Shown: piece after piece, positions 9,159 to 16,884 of the stretch
Layout of the letters: each line of letters starts with the position of its first letter
Position numbering within the stretch: position 1 is the stretch's first letter
Source: Streptomyces sp. SAT1
GTDB taxonomy: Bacteria > Actinomycetota > Actinomycetes > Streptomycetales > Streptomycetaceae
Direction of reading: 5' to 3'
Length of the DNA: 64,000 bases
Assembly: GCF_001654495.1 (NCBI RefSeq)
Contig: NZ_CP015849.1
Span: 1,750,501 to 1,814,500, forward strand
The notes under the pieces: model-generated
Database searches by the model: none
The model's input: only the letters and a program-made list of their open reading frames with translations
What the model was told of the DNA's origin: nothing
Translations under genes and position numbers: made by a program

Positions 9159-10208
9159 ATGGTCGACACCATGGCTCTGCTGCCCCCCTTCATCCGCCCC
9201 ACCCGGATGCCGCGAAGCGGGCGCCCCACCGTCGGGGCCGCCCCCGCCACCGGACTGCCCGCCGACGACGAGGTGCTTCTCGACGCGCCCGACGAACGCC
9301 TCGGTCCGGCCCTGGTCGCCGCCGCCCGCGGCTCGTACGGACCCGCCGCCGCGCTGCTCGCCGGTACCCGGGAGCGCGCCGAGTGGGAGGACCGCGACCG
9401 CTACGCGCGTCATCTGGCCGCGTTCGCGCGCTCGCGCGGCGAGTGGCTGGACGCCTGGGGCGCCGCCGCCCCCGGCGACCCGGACGCGCTGCTGGTCGCC
9501 GCCCAGCTCGCGGTGGACCGCGCCTGGCCCTCACCGGCCCGCGCCGATCTGCTGCGCGAGGTCAGCCCGCTGATCACCGCCGCGGCCCGCGCCGACGACC
9601 GGGACCCGGTGCCCTGGCGGGTCGCCCTCGACCACGCGCGCGGCAGCCGCGCCGGGCACCGCTACTTCGAGGAGCTGTGGGAGGCGGCCGTCCGCCGCGC
9701 CCCGCACCACCACGGCTGCCATGTGGCCGCCCTGCGCTATCTGGCCGCCCACGGCCCGCACGGCGCGCACCGCGAGTGCTTCGACTTCGCCGACCGGGCG
9801 GCCCAGGACGCCCCCGCGCACGCCCTGGTGCAGGGCCTGCCGCTGCGGGCCGCCCTCGCCTGCCTGGCCGCCGGGCGCGGGGCCGAGGTGGGGCGGGCCC
9901 GGCTGGACGCGGCGGCGGACCGGGCCATCGCGCTGTCCGCGCTGCTCCCGGCGGCGGCGCCCGCTCCGGCGGAGCTGCGCAATCTGCTGACGTACGTCCT
10001 GGTCCGGCTGGGCCGCCACCGGGACGCGCTGGCGCAGTTGCGGCTCATCGGCCCCTACGCCACGTCCTTCCCCTGGGACCGGGTGTCCGACGATCCGCTC
10101 GGACTGTTCCTGGAACTGCGCGCCGACGTCCGCTCGATGCCCCTGCCGGGTGCCCCGGGCGGCACCGGAACCGGGCGCGGCGGACGCGCCGGACCGCGGG
10201 ACCATTAG
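9159..10208 (+). CDS. Helical-repeat protein of unknown function
   Basis: A 349-aa, alanine- and arginine-rich soluble protein. I do not recognise a named family. It is built from helix pairs resembling tetratricopeptide-type repeats (for example ALLVAAQLAVDRAWPSPARADLL, RYFEELWEAAVRRAPHHHGCHVAALRYLA, LLTYVLVRLGRHRDALAQLRLIG), so a scaffold or protein-binding role is possible. No signal peptide or membrane helix. Start uncertain: ATG 9159 or ATG 9171, neither with a clear ribosome site. It ends 11 bp before the Lon-N-domain gene. Confidence 0.75.
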   Translation: MVDTMALLPPFIRPTRMPRSGRPTVGAAPATGLPADDEVLLDAPDERLGPALVAAARGSYGPAAALLAGTRERAEWEDRDRYARHLAAFARSRGEWLDAWGAAAPGDPDALLVAAQLAVDRAWPSPARADLLREVSPLITAAARADDRDPVPWRVALDHARGSRAGHRYFEELWEAAVRRAPHHHGCHVAALRYLAAHGPHGAHRECFDFADRAAQDAPAHALVQGLPLRAALACLAAGRGAEVGRARLDAAADRAIALSALLPAAAPAPAELRNLLTYVLVRLGRHRDALAQLRLIGPYATSFPWDRVSDDPLGLFLELRADVRSMPLPGAPGGTGTGRGGRAGPRDH

Positions 10209-10219
10209 GCTTTTGCGCC

Positions 10220-10960
10220 GTGACCACCGTCCGGCTTCCGCTCTTCCCCCTGAACTCGGTGCTGTTCCCGGGGCTGGTGCTGCCTCTGAACGTGTTCGAG
10301 GAGCGCTACCGCGCCATGCTGCGCACCCTGCTCAAGACTCCCGAGGACGAGCCGCGCCGGTTCGCCGTCGTGGCGATCCGCGACGGCCACGAGGTGGCGC
10401 CCAGCGCCCCCGGCCTGCCGGATCCGACCGCCGTGCCCGAGCGCGGCCCCACGGCCGGCTTCGGGCCCGACCCCGCCAAGGCGTTCCACGGCGTGGGCTG
10501 TGTGGCGGACGCGGCGACGATACGGGAGCGCTCCGACGGCAGCTTCGAGGTGCTGGCCACCGGCACCACCCGGGTGCGGCTGCTGTCGGTGGACGCCTCG
10601 GGGCCGTTCCTCACCGCCGAGCTGGAGGAGCTGCCCGAGGAGCCGGGCGACGAGGCGGGTGCCCTGGCCGAGGGGGTGCTGCGGTCCTTCCGCCAGTACC
10701 AGAAGCGGCTGGCCGGGGCGCGCGAGCGGTCCCTGGCCACGGGCGCGGAACTCCCGGACGAGCCGAGCGTGGTGTCGTACCTGGTGGCGGCGGCCATGGT
10801 GCTGGACACCCCGACCCGGCAGCGGCTGCTCCAGGCCCCGGACACCTCCTCGCGGCTGCGCGACGAGCTGCGGCTGCTGCGCTCGGAGACGTCGATCATC
10901 CGCAGCCTGCCGTCGCTGCCGGCCCAGGAGCTGACCCGCGGTCCGACCAGCTTCAACTGA
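10220..10960 (+). CDS. Lon substrate-binding (LON-N) domain protein
   Basis: A 246-aa stand-alone protein with the N-terminal domain of Lon protease but no AAA or peptidase domain. The start LPLFPLNSVLFPGLVLPLNVFEERYRAM is the family hallmark, followed by VGCVADAATIRERSDGSFEVLATGTTRVRLL, then a helical tail with EPSVVSYLVAAAMVLDTPTRQRLLQ. Such proteins are widespread in actinobacteria; their role in proteolysis or substrate delivery is not established. GTG 10220 is chosen because the family motif begins at once. Confidence 0.9.
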   Translation: MTTVRLPLFPLNSVLFPGLVLPLNVFEERYRAMLRTLLKTPEDEPRRFAVVAIRDGHEVAPSAPGLPDPTAVPERGPTAGFGPDPAKAFHGVGCVADAATIRERSDGSFEVLATGTTRVRLLSVDASGPFLTAELEELPEEPGDEAGALAEGVLRSFRQYQKRLAGARERSLATGAELPDEPSVVSYLVAAAMVLDTPTRQRLLQAPDTSSRLRDELRLLRSETSIIRSLPSLPAQELTRGPTSFN

Positions 10961-11011
10961 CACCGAGACACGGCACGCCGAGCAGAAGCCGAGCAGAAAG
11001 AGCAGCGCCGG

Positions 11012-11512
11012 ATGGCGAAGAAGGCGAAGAAGCAGCAGTCGGGCGGGACGCCCGCGACGGTGGCGCTGGCCGCGGCGGGCGTGGCCCACACCGTGCACTC
11101 CTACGACCACGATCCCGCCCACCCCTCCTACGGCGAGGAGGCCGCCGAGGCGATGGGCGTCTCGCCGGAGCGGGTGTTCAAGACGCTGGTCGCGGACGTC
11201 GACGGCGCGCTGACGGTGGCCGTGGTCCCGGTCGCGGGCTCGCTCGATCTGAAGGCCTTGGCGTCGGCGGTCGGCGGCAAGCGCGCGGCGATGGCGGACC
11301 CGGCCCTCGCGGAGCGCACCACGGGCTACGTCCGCGGCGGTATCAGCCCGCTGGGCCAGCGCAAGCGGCTGCCCACCGTCCTGGACGCCTCGGCCACGGC
11401 CCACGGCACGATCTGCGTCTCGGCCGGGCGGCGCGGCCTGGAGGTCGAACTCGCCCCGGCGGACCTGGCCCGCCTGACCGGGGCGGTACTGGCCCCGATC
11501 GGCCGGACCTGA
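11012..11512 (+). CDS. ybaK: YbaK-type aminoacyl-tRNA deacylase (Cys-tRNA(Pro))
   Basis: A 166-aa member of the YbaK/ProX editing family, which hydrolyses mischarged tRNAs such as Cys-tRNA(Pro). The features are GVSPERVFKTLVADVDG, holding the catalytic Lys of the family, VVPVAGSLDLKALASAVGGKRA, and the glycine loop GGISPLGQRKRLPTVLD. The lysine-rich N-terminus (MAKKAKKQQ) is unusual and may help RNA contact. It follows the LON-N gene by 51 bp. Confidence 0.9.
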   Translation: MAKKAKKQQSGGTPATVALAAAGVAHTVHSYDHDPAHPSYGEEAAEAMGVSPERVFKTLVADVDGALTVAVVPVAGSLDLKALASAVGGKRAAMADPALAERTTGYVRGGISPLGQRKRLPTVLDASATAHGTICVSAGRRGLEVELAPADLARLTGAVLAPIGRT

Positions 11513-12297
11513 CCCCGCCCCCTCCGCTCCCGCTCCCGGCCCACGGCTCCCCCGCTCCGGGATCCCGGTCCCTGCTGCCTGCTGCCTGCTTCGGTGAGCG
11601 GGGTCCGGCCGCCCGGCAGGTGATTCCGGGGAGGCGCTCCGACGCGAGCGGAGGGGCGGACCGCGGGCCGCCGTCCCGGCTCCCGGTCCCGCCGAGCCGG
11701 CCTGGGGTCCGGCTGTCCGCCGGGGCGGTTGCGGTGCCGGTGGGCACCGGCCGGTGCCGGCAGTCCGGTGGGCAGCTACGGCGACTGCGGCGCCGGGGGC
11801 ACCGGCCCGGGTCCGGACGTCCGGCCGGTGGCTCCCGGCGCGGGCCGCAAGACGGATCGCGGACCGCCCCCGCCGATGCCACGGACCCAGACCACAAGGG
11901 CCGGAAAGGTGCCGCTACGGCCGGACCCACCGCCAGCGGCCACCGCGAGCAGGGCGACGCCCACCGCCCCGACTCCCCCGAGCCCACCTGAGGTCCGGCC
12001 GTCCACCGGGGAGGGTTACGGCGCCGGGGCACCACCCTTGGCCGGACCATCCGGCCAGTAGCACCCGGCTCGGGCGGAAGTCGGATCGCAGGCAGCCCGC
12101 CAAGGCCACGGGCCCAGAGCACAGGGGACGGAAGAACGCCGCTACGGGCGCTGGCGAGCAGGGCGACGCCCGCCGTCCCGGCTCCGCCGAGCCCGCCTGC
12201 GGTCCGGCCGTCCGTCGAGGCGGCTGCGGTGGCAGTGCGGTACCGGCACCGGTCCGGGTCCGGCCGGGCCGGAGAGTCGGCCGTCCGGCGGCGACGG
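11513..12297. repeat. Gene-free stretch of degenerate tandem repeats
   Basis: 785 bp between convergent genes, with no convincing CDS. It holds three diverged copies of one unit. The anchor GGTCCGGC/GGTCCGGCCGTCC occurs at 11706, 11992 and 12201. GAGCAGGGCGACGCC occurs at 11947 and 12156, CGGATCGC at 11853 and 12082, and GCCGCTACGG at 11911 and 12138. Copy 1 is about 75 bp longer than copy 2, and copy 3 is truncated at the end of the membrane-protein gene. Open frames cross it on both strands but only because the DNA is GC-rich. Confidence 0.7.
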
Positions 12298-13137
12298 CTA
12301 CGGCGTCGGCGGAGCGCTCTCCTGGGGGCCACCGGCCGGATCAGCGACCGGGCCCTGGGCCGGGCCCTGCTCGTACGGGCCCTGCTGCTCGTACGGGTCC
12401 GGGTCGCGCGGGCCGAACAGGGCCGTGAGCGCCAGATGCACCACCAGCGCGGCCAGCGGCCAGGCCAGGAGGGCGCCCGTGGCGCCGAGGTGGAGCGGGG
12501 CCGGGAAGGTCTTGCCCTGGCCCACGGCCCTGGCGTGCGCGAAGATGTCCTGCTGGGGGCCGAGCCACACGCCCAGGCGCCAGGCCAGCAGCGAGCCGAG
12601 GAGGCCGCCGACGCAGAGGGCCACCACCAGGGGCACTCCCCCGCGGCGGCGCGAGAGGAAGACGGCCACGGCGCTCAGCACGCCCAGTCCGACGGCCAGC
12701 AGCGTGAACGTTCCGTCGATGCCGATCGCTTGTTCGCCCTCGACGTCCTTGAGGTAGATGGCCCAGCTGTCCTGGGTGACGGTCCCGACCATGAGCACCC
12801 GCGGGGCCAGCCACAGCCACAGCAGGCCCAGCAGTACGCCGCCGAGCGCCACGGCCACCGTGACCACGGCGGCCTCCCGCAGCTCGGCCCGTATCCCGGG
12901 GCCGTCCTGTGCGTACAACGAGCCCTCCGTCCCCGCTCCGCTCCCCGGTGCCCGCCAGGAGCGGGCGTACTCCTGCTCCTCGGCGCTCGGCCCGTCCTGC
13001 GGCGCGGGCCCGGACGGCTGCGGCGCCGGGGGCCCGGCGTCCTCGCCGGACGAGGAGGGCTGCGAGGACGGAGAGGACGGCGAGGACGAGGCGGGCCGCC
13101 GGTTCGGCGGCGTGGGGGGAGTCAACGGAGCGCTCAC
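12298..13137 (-). CDS. Membrane protein, possibly DUF2567 family
   Basis: A 279-aa integral membrane protein. Residues 1-70 are Pro/Ser-rich and probably cytoplasmic. Four helices follow: AAVVTVAVALGGVLLGLLWLWLA, FTLLAVGLGVLSAVAVFL, PLVVALCVGGLLGSLLAW and ALLAWPLAALVVHLALTALF. Between them lies an extracytoplasmic loop with DSWAIYLKDVEGEQ. The tail has repeated YEQGP segments. The layout recalls the DUF2567 proteins of actinobacteria, but I am not sure. GTG 13137 is selected by length. It lies 34 bp downstream of the ABC permease gene on the same strand. Confidence 0.8.
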   Translation of the reverse strand: MSAPLTPPTPPNRRPASSSPSSPSSQPSSSGEDAGPPAPQPSGPAPQDGPSAEEQEYARSWRAPGSGAGTEGSLYAQDGPGIRAELREAAVVTVAVALGGVLLGLLWLWLAPRVLMVGTVTQDSWAIYLKDVEGEQAIGIDGTFTLLAVGLGVLSAVAVFLSRRRGGVPLVVALCVGGLLGSLLAWRLGVWLGPQQDIFAHARAVGQGKTFPAPLHLGATGALLAWPLAALVVHLALTALFGPRDPDPYEQQGPYEQGPAQGPVADPAGGPQESAPPTP

Positions 13138-13171
13138 CCTGTCATCGTGCCAGGTGACTCTGTGGGCCGCG

Positions 13172-14002
13172 TCACCGGACGGCCGCCCGGCGGTAGGCCC
13201 AGGTCGCCACGGCCAGCGAGACCACGCCGACCCCGGCGCACACGGCCATGTCGATGCCGACCCACGCCCAGTCGGGGTGGTCGGCGAAGCTGCGGGTGTA
13301 CGCCTCCACGCCGTAGGTCGACGGCAGCAGGGCACGTGCGAGCCGGATCAGCTCCGGCATCCGCTCGGGCGGCAGCACACCGAGCAGCAGCGCCGCCGAC
13401 ATACCCAACTGCCCCAGCAGCGTGGCCAGTTCCTGGCGGTCCGCGAGCAGCCCGCAGGCGGCGCCGAGCCCGGAGAGGGCCGCGCCCGCGAGCGGGATCA
13501 CCGCCACGAGCACCCACAGGTTGCCCAGCGGCAGCCCGAACAGCGCGCACCCGAAGACCGCCGTCACCAGCGTCCCCGGCACGGTGAAGGAGGCGTACGC
13601 CGCCGCCGCGCCGAGCACCACGGCTGCGGGCGGCACCGGCAGCGTCGCGTAGTGGTCGAGCCCGCCGCTGGCGCGCAGCTGGCCGAAGTACTGCGCGAGC
13701 AGGTTGAGCGCGACATAGGCGACGACGACGATCGACGCGCCCGCCACCACCGACCGGGCCTCGCCGCCGCCGCTGACCACGCCCCGCATCATGACCATGA
13801 TGCCGACGGACTGGAAGGTCGCCACGAACAGCAGCGGGATCCGGGCCACCCGCGCCCGGGACAGCTGCGCCCGGTACACGGCCGCGAGGGAGGGCCACAG
13901 CCGGGCCCGCGGCGCGAGCTCGGCGACCGCCGCCCGCCGCGCGGGGCCGGTGTCCTGCGCGGCCGGCGCGGCGGCCGGCACATCGGCGGATACGACACTC
14001 AC
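13172..14002 (-). CDS. ABC-2 type transporter permease
   Basis: A 276-aa permease with about six membrane helices, partner of the adjacent ATPase. After a ~50-residue alanine-rich cytoplasmic start come IPLLFVATFQSVGIMVMM, VVAGASIVVVAYVALNLLA and, after LDHYATLPVPPAAVVLGAAAA, two further pairs, with the ABC-2 style sequence LARALLPSTYGVEAYTRSF near the end. GTG 14002 has AAGGAG 9 nt upstream. It starts 49 bp after the ATPase gene. It probably exports a lipid, peptide or drug; the substrate is unknown. Confidence 0.9.
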   Translation of the reverse strand: MSVVSADVPAAAPAAQDTGPARRAAVAELAPRARLWPSLAAVYRAQLSRARVARIPLLFVATFQSVGIMVMMRGVVSGGGEARSVVAGASIVVVAYVALNLLAQYFGQLRASGGLDHYATLPVPPAAVVLGAAAAYASFTVPGTLVTAVFGCALFGLPLGNLWVLVAVIPLAGAALSGLGAACGLLADRQELATLLGQLGMSAALLLGVLPPERMPELIRLARALLPSTYGVEAYTRSFADHPDWAWVGIDMAVCAGVGVVSLAVATWAYRRAAVR

Positions 14003-14051
14003 GTGGAACTGCTCCTTATCGCTTTCCGCTCCGCGGCGTGGTCCGGCCCGG

Positions 14052-15071
14052 TCATGCCTTGACCAGCCCCTGCCGGGCGGCGCCGCCCAGCGCCAGGTAG
14101 ACGTCCTCCAGGCTGGGCGTGGTGAGGGTGAAGTCGTCCAGGGCGGCGAAGGCGGCTCCGCCGGTGACCGTGGCGACGACGGCGCGGGCCTCCTCGGGCG
14201 CGAGCCGCAGCGTCCAGCGGCGCCCCGAGCGGGCGGCCCGGTCCTGGAGGGCGGCGACCTCGGGGACCTCCAGCGGGGCACGCTCGCGCCACACCAGTTC
14301 GACCCGCACCTCTCCGGAGACCCGCTCCTTGAGGCCGGCCGGGGTGTCGCAGGCGATGACCCGCCCCCGGTCCAGGACGGCGACCCGGTCCAGGACGGTC
14401 TCGGCCTCGATGACGTTGTGGGTGACCAGCAGCACGGTCGTGCCGTGCTCGGCGCGGCGCCGGTCCACGGCGGACCACACCGCCCGCCGCGCCACCGGGT
14501 CCATGCCGGTGGTGGGTTCGTCGAGCACGAGCAGCGGGCGCTCGCCGACCAGCGCGGCGGCGAAGCAGGCCAGGCGGCGCTGGCCGCCGGAGAGCTTCTT
14601 GAGCGGGCGCCCGGCGATCGGGGTGAGGCCCAGCTCGCCGAGGACGGCGTCCCGTTCGGCCCGCGCCCGCCGGACGTCCAGGCCGCGCAGCCGGCCGGTG
14701 GTCTCGGCGGCGAGCGAGACGGTCAGCTCGTCCAGGGCGGTGGACTCCTGGCCGAGGTAGGCGAGGACACGGGCGGCCCGCTCGGGGTGCGCCACGATGT
14801 CGTGGCCGAGGATCTCCACGCTGCCGCTGTCGGGGCGCATCAGCCCGGTGAGCTGCCGCACCAGGGTGGACTTGCCGGCGCCGTTCGGGCCGAGCAGCCC
14901 GAAGATCTCGCCGCGCCGCACCTGGAGCCCGATGTCGTCGGTGGCCCGCACCTCGGGGGTGGCCGGGGTGCCGCGGCGGCCCCGGGCGGCGGGATAGGTC
15001 TTGGTCAGTCCGCGCACCGCGCACACGACGTCGTCCGTGTGCCGAAGTCCGGGTGCCGCGCGCGTACTCAC
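14052..15071 (-). CDS. ABC transporter ATP-binding protein (exporter type)
   Basis: A 339-aa ATPase. Walker A is GPNGAGKST, the signature is LSGGQRR, Walker B is LLVLDEPTTGMDP and the switch His is in LLVTHNVIEAE. The C-terminal ~100 residues (from about KERVSGEVRVELVW) form the extra domain found in drug-resistance-type exporter ATPases. It energises the permease encoded next. The track to GTG 15071 (ST-RAAPG) is preferred because the nucleotide-binding domain begins 16 residues later. Confidence 0.93.
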   Translation of the reverse strand: MSTRAAPGLRHTDDVVCAVRGLTKTYPAARGRRGTPATPEVRATDDIGLQVRRGEIFGLLGPNGAGKSTLVRQLTGLMRPDSGSVEILGHDIVAHPERAARVLAYLGQESTALDELTVSLAAETTGRLRGLDVRRARAERDAVLGELGLTPIAGRPLKKLSGGQRRLACFAAALVGERPLLVLDEPTTGMDPVARRAVWSAVDRRRAEHGTTVLLVTHNVIEAETVLDRVAVLDRGRVIACDTPAGLKERVSGEVRVELVWRERAPLEVPEVAALQDRAARSGRRWTLRLAPEEARAVVATVTGGAAFAALDDFTLTTPSLEDVYLALGGAARQGLVKA

Positions 15072-15154
15072 AAGGGACGAGACTACGGGGTCCGCGGGCT
15101 TTACTCGTCCTTGGGGCGGCCTCTCCCGGTTCCCGCGGGGCCCCGGGGCCCGGG

Positions 15155-16384
15155 TCAGTCGCCCGCCGGGACGTGCTCGGCGTCCGTCCGGACGTCGATC
15201 TCGCGCCAGAACCCGGCCCGGATGGCGTACCGGTCGTGCTCGTCGATCTGGTCGTCCTTGTGGGCGAGCAGCCCGAATCGGGCGGCGTAGCGCAGCAGCT
15301 CGCCGTCGACGCGGTGCGGCACCCGCGGGTACATCGACGACAGCTTCTGGAGGTGGGCCTGGTCGCCGAGGCGCTCCACCCAGCGGCGGGCGAACACCTG
15401 TCCTACTTCGTACGGGTCGCCACCGACGGTCGTGATGTCCTCCTCGCGGTCCGCCCAGCGCTGCTCGGCCGTGGTGAGCTGGGCGAGGGTGGGCATGGAG
15501 GCGGCCTCGGGCGGTTCGGTGGCCGTGCCGGGACGGTCCACCCAGCCCTTGTCGGAGGACCAGCGCAGGGTCGCGGTGGCCGGCTGCCGGTCGGCGCCCT
15601 GGGCTCCGGGGGCGCGCAGGGCGGCGAGGTCCTTGGGGGTGGGGACGCCCTTGGCCGCGGGCAGCCGCTCCTCGGCGGCGGCGCGCTCACCGGCGTCGGC
15701 CGGATGGCGCGGGCGGTCGGCGGGGCGCTCGCGGGACGCGGAGAGGCCGGACTCGGGCAGCGGCGCGGAGAGGATCGCGGCGATCTCGGGCCGGGGCACC
15801 GGCGGTGGGGCGCACACCCCGCCCGCCTCCTTGGCGCGGACCGCCTTGGTGATCCAGGTGCGGTCCAGGACGCGGCGCTCGTCGGCCTCGGCGACCAGGT
15901 CCTCGGACTGGTTGTAGTCGCCGTCGGCGGCCTGTACGGCCCACAGGTGGACGGCGACGCCGTGCTCCTTGGCGGCCATCATGCCGGGCAGCAGATCGCC
16001 GTCGCCGGTGACCAGGACCACGTCCGAGCAGGCGCGGTTGCGGGCCAGTTCGGTCAGCTCGGCGTGCATGGCGGCGTCCACGCCCTTCTGCGCCCAGCGC
16101 CCGTCGCTGCGGGTGAGCGCGCCGAGCCGGACGGTGACCCGGGGCATCACGCGCAGCCTGCGGTGCTCGGGCTGCGGGACGCGGTCGGGGGCGCCGTCGA
16201 ACCAGTAGATGCGCAGCAGCGGGCGCTCGGTCTCCGACTCGGCCTGCTCGCGCAGCCCCTGGATCAGGGCGGCATGGTCGACCGTGATCCGGGACCGCGA
16301 CGGCTCACCGGCGAGGAGGCTCGCGGCGGCCCCCAGCAGATACCCGGCGTCCACCAGGACGATGCAGCGGTCCACGCGATCCAC
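15155..16384 (-). CDS. NYN-domain (PIN-like) putative ribonuclease
   Basis: A 409-aa protein. Residues about 1-170 form a NYN/LabA-type PIN-like nuclease domain with the acidic residues in the right places: CIVLVDAGYLLG, KGVDAAMHAELTELA and VVLVTGDGDLLPGM. The middle (about 200-280) is Pro/Ala/Arg-rich linker, and the C-terminal part (about 290-400) is a conserved helical domain with EQRWADREEDITTV and ARRWVERLGDQ. RNA cleavage is inferred from the fold. Start GTG 16384; GTG 16375 is an alternative. Divergent from the 57-aa gene. Confidence 0.88.
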   Translation of the reverse strand: MDRVDRCIVLVDAGYLLGAAASLLAGEPSRSRITVDHAALIQGLREQAESETERPLLRIYWFDGAPDRVPQPEHRRLRVMPRVTVRLGALTRSDGRWAQKGVDAAMHAELTELARNRACSDVVLVTGDGDLLPGMMAAKEHGVAVHLWAVQAADGDYNQSEDLVAEADERRVLDRTWITKAVRAKEAGGVCAPPPVPRPEIAAILSAPLPESGLSASRERPADRPRHPADAGERAAAEERLPAAKGVPTPKDLAALRAPGAQGADRQPATATLRWSSDKGWVDRPGTATEPPEAASMPTLAQLTTAEQRWADREEDITTVGGDPYEVGQVFARRWVERLGDQAHLQKLSSMYPRVPHRVDGELLRYAARFGLLAHKDDQIDEHDRYAIRAGFWREIDVRTDAEHVPAGD

Positions 16385-16611
16385 CCTCTTTCCGGGGAGG
16401 TTGCTCAGGGAGGTGCTTCGGGCTTGTTTCGAGTCTGCCCGACCACGACCGGGTTAACGGCCCGAACTCGATCTTCGGCGTGGCGTTTCGGCGGCCCGCG
16501 GTCCGATGCCCCTTGTTACATACGGTAATTATCCGACATGCGTTCATTGTCGCCATATGTGAATCTGGTCGCGGCCCTGGCCCCTAGACCCCCTTCAGGA
16601 GGCTGATCACC
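16385..16611. promoter_or_regulatory. Divergent promoter region with AT-rich core
   Basis: 227 bp between the NYN gene and the small basic protein. The segment 16511-16560 is strikingly AT-rich for this genome and contains TTAC-N5-GTAA (16516-16528) and CATATG. It is the best candidate for one or both promoters. No confident -35/-10 pair could be fixed. Confidence 0.45.
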
Positions 16612-16785
16612 ATGGCCAAGAACCGCAAGCAGGACCGCAGCAAGCAGAAGGCGTCCGTGGGCGCGGGCGGCCCGCGGGAGTCGGAGCACTCGGTGTCGGA
16701 ACCGCAGTCCGAGCACCACGCGCCGCAGCTGAGTCCCACCGAGGTGGCCCGCAAGGGCCGGCAGAAGCGCTTCGGCCACAACTGA
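16612..16785 (+). CDS. Small basic protein, 57 aa, unknown function
   Basis: A 57-aa hydrophilic protein beginning MAKNRKQDRSKQKASVG and ending TEVARKGRQKRFGHN, with basic ends and a Glu/His/Ser-rich middle (ESEHSVSEPQSEHH). It has no membrane or signal segment, and looks largely disordered. A perfect AGGAGG lies at 16597-16602, 9 nt before ATG, which strongly supports translation. It ends TGA at 16785 just before a hairpin shared with convergent dnaE. The basic ends could bind nucleic acid; this is speculation. Confidence 0.8.
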   Translation: MAKNRKQDRSKQKASVGAGGPRESEHSVSEPQSEHHAPQLSPTEVARKGRQKRFGHN

Positions 16786-16823
16786 GACCGGCACGAGGGC
16801 CGTTCACCGGGCCCTGGCACCCG

Positions 16824-16860
16824 CGAGGGGCGTACCCGATGCGCACGGGAACGCCCCTCG
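16824..16860. terminator. Bidirectional terminator hairpin before dnaE end
   Basis: Arms CGAGGGGCGT (16824-16833) and ACGCCCCTCG (16851-16860), extended by three more pairs after one mismatch. It lies between the convergent stops of the 57-aa gene and dnaE. Confidence 0.65.
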
Positions 16861-16884
16861 TCGTCGCCGGTCCGGCCGCCGGGC

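Noticed and set aside
11343..12332. 329-codon minus-strand frame over the repeats
   Set aside because: Pro/Arg/Gly low complexity, no ribosome site, overlaps ybaK and the membrane-protein gene; open only because of high GC.
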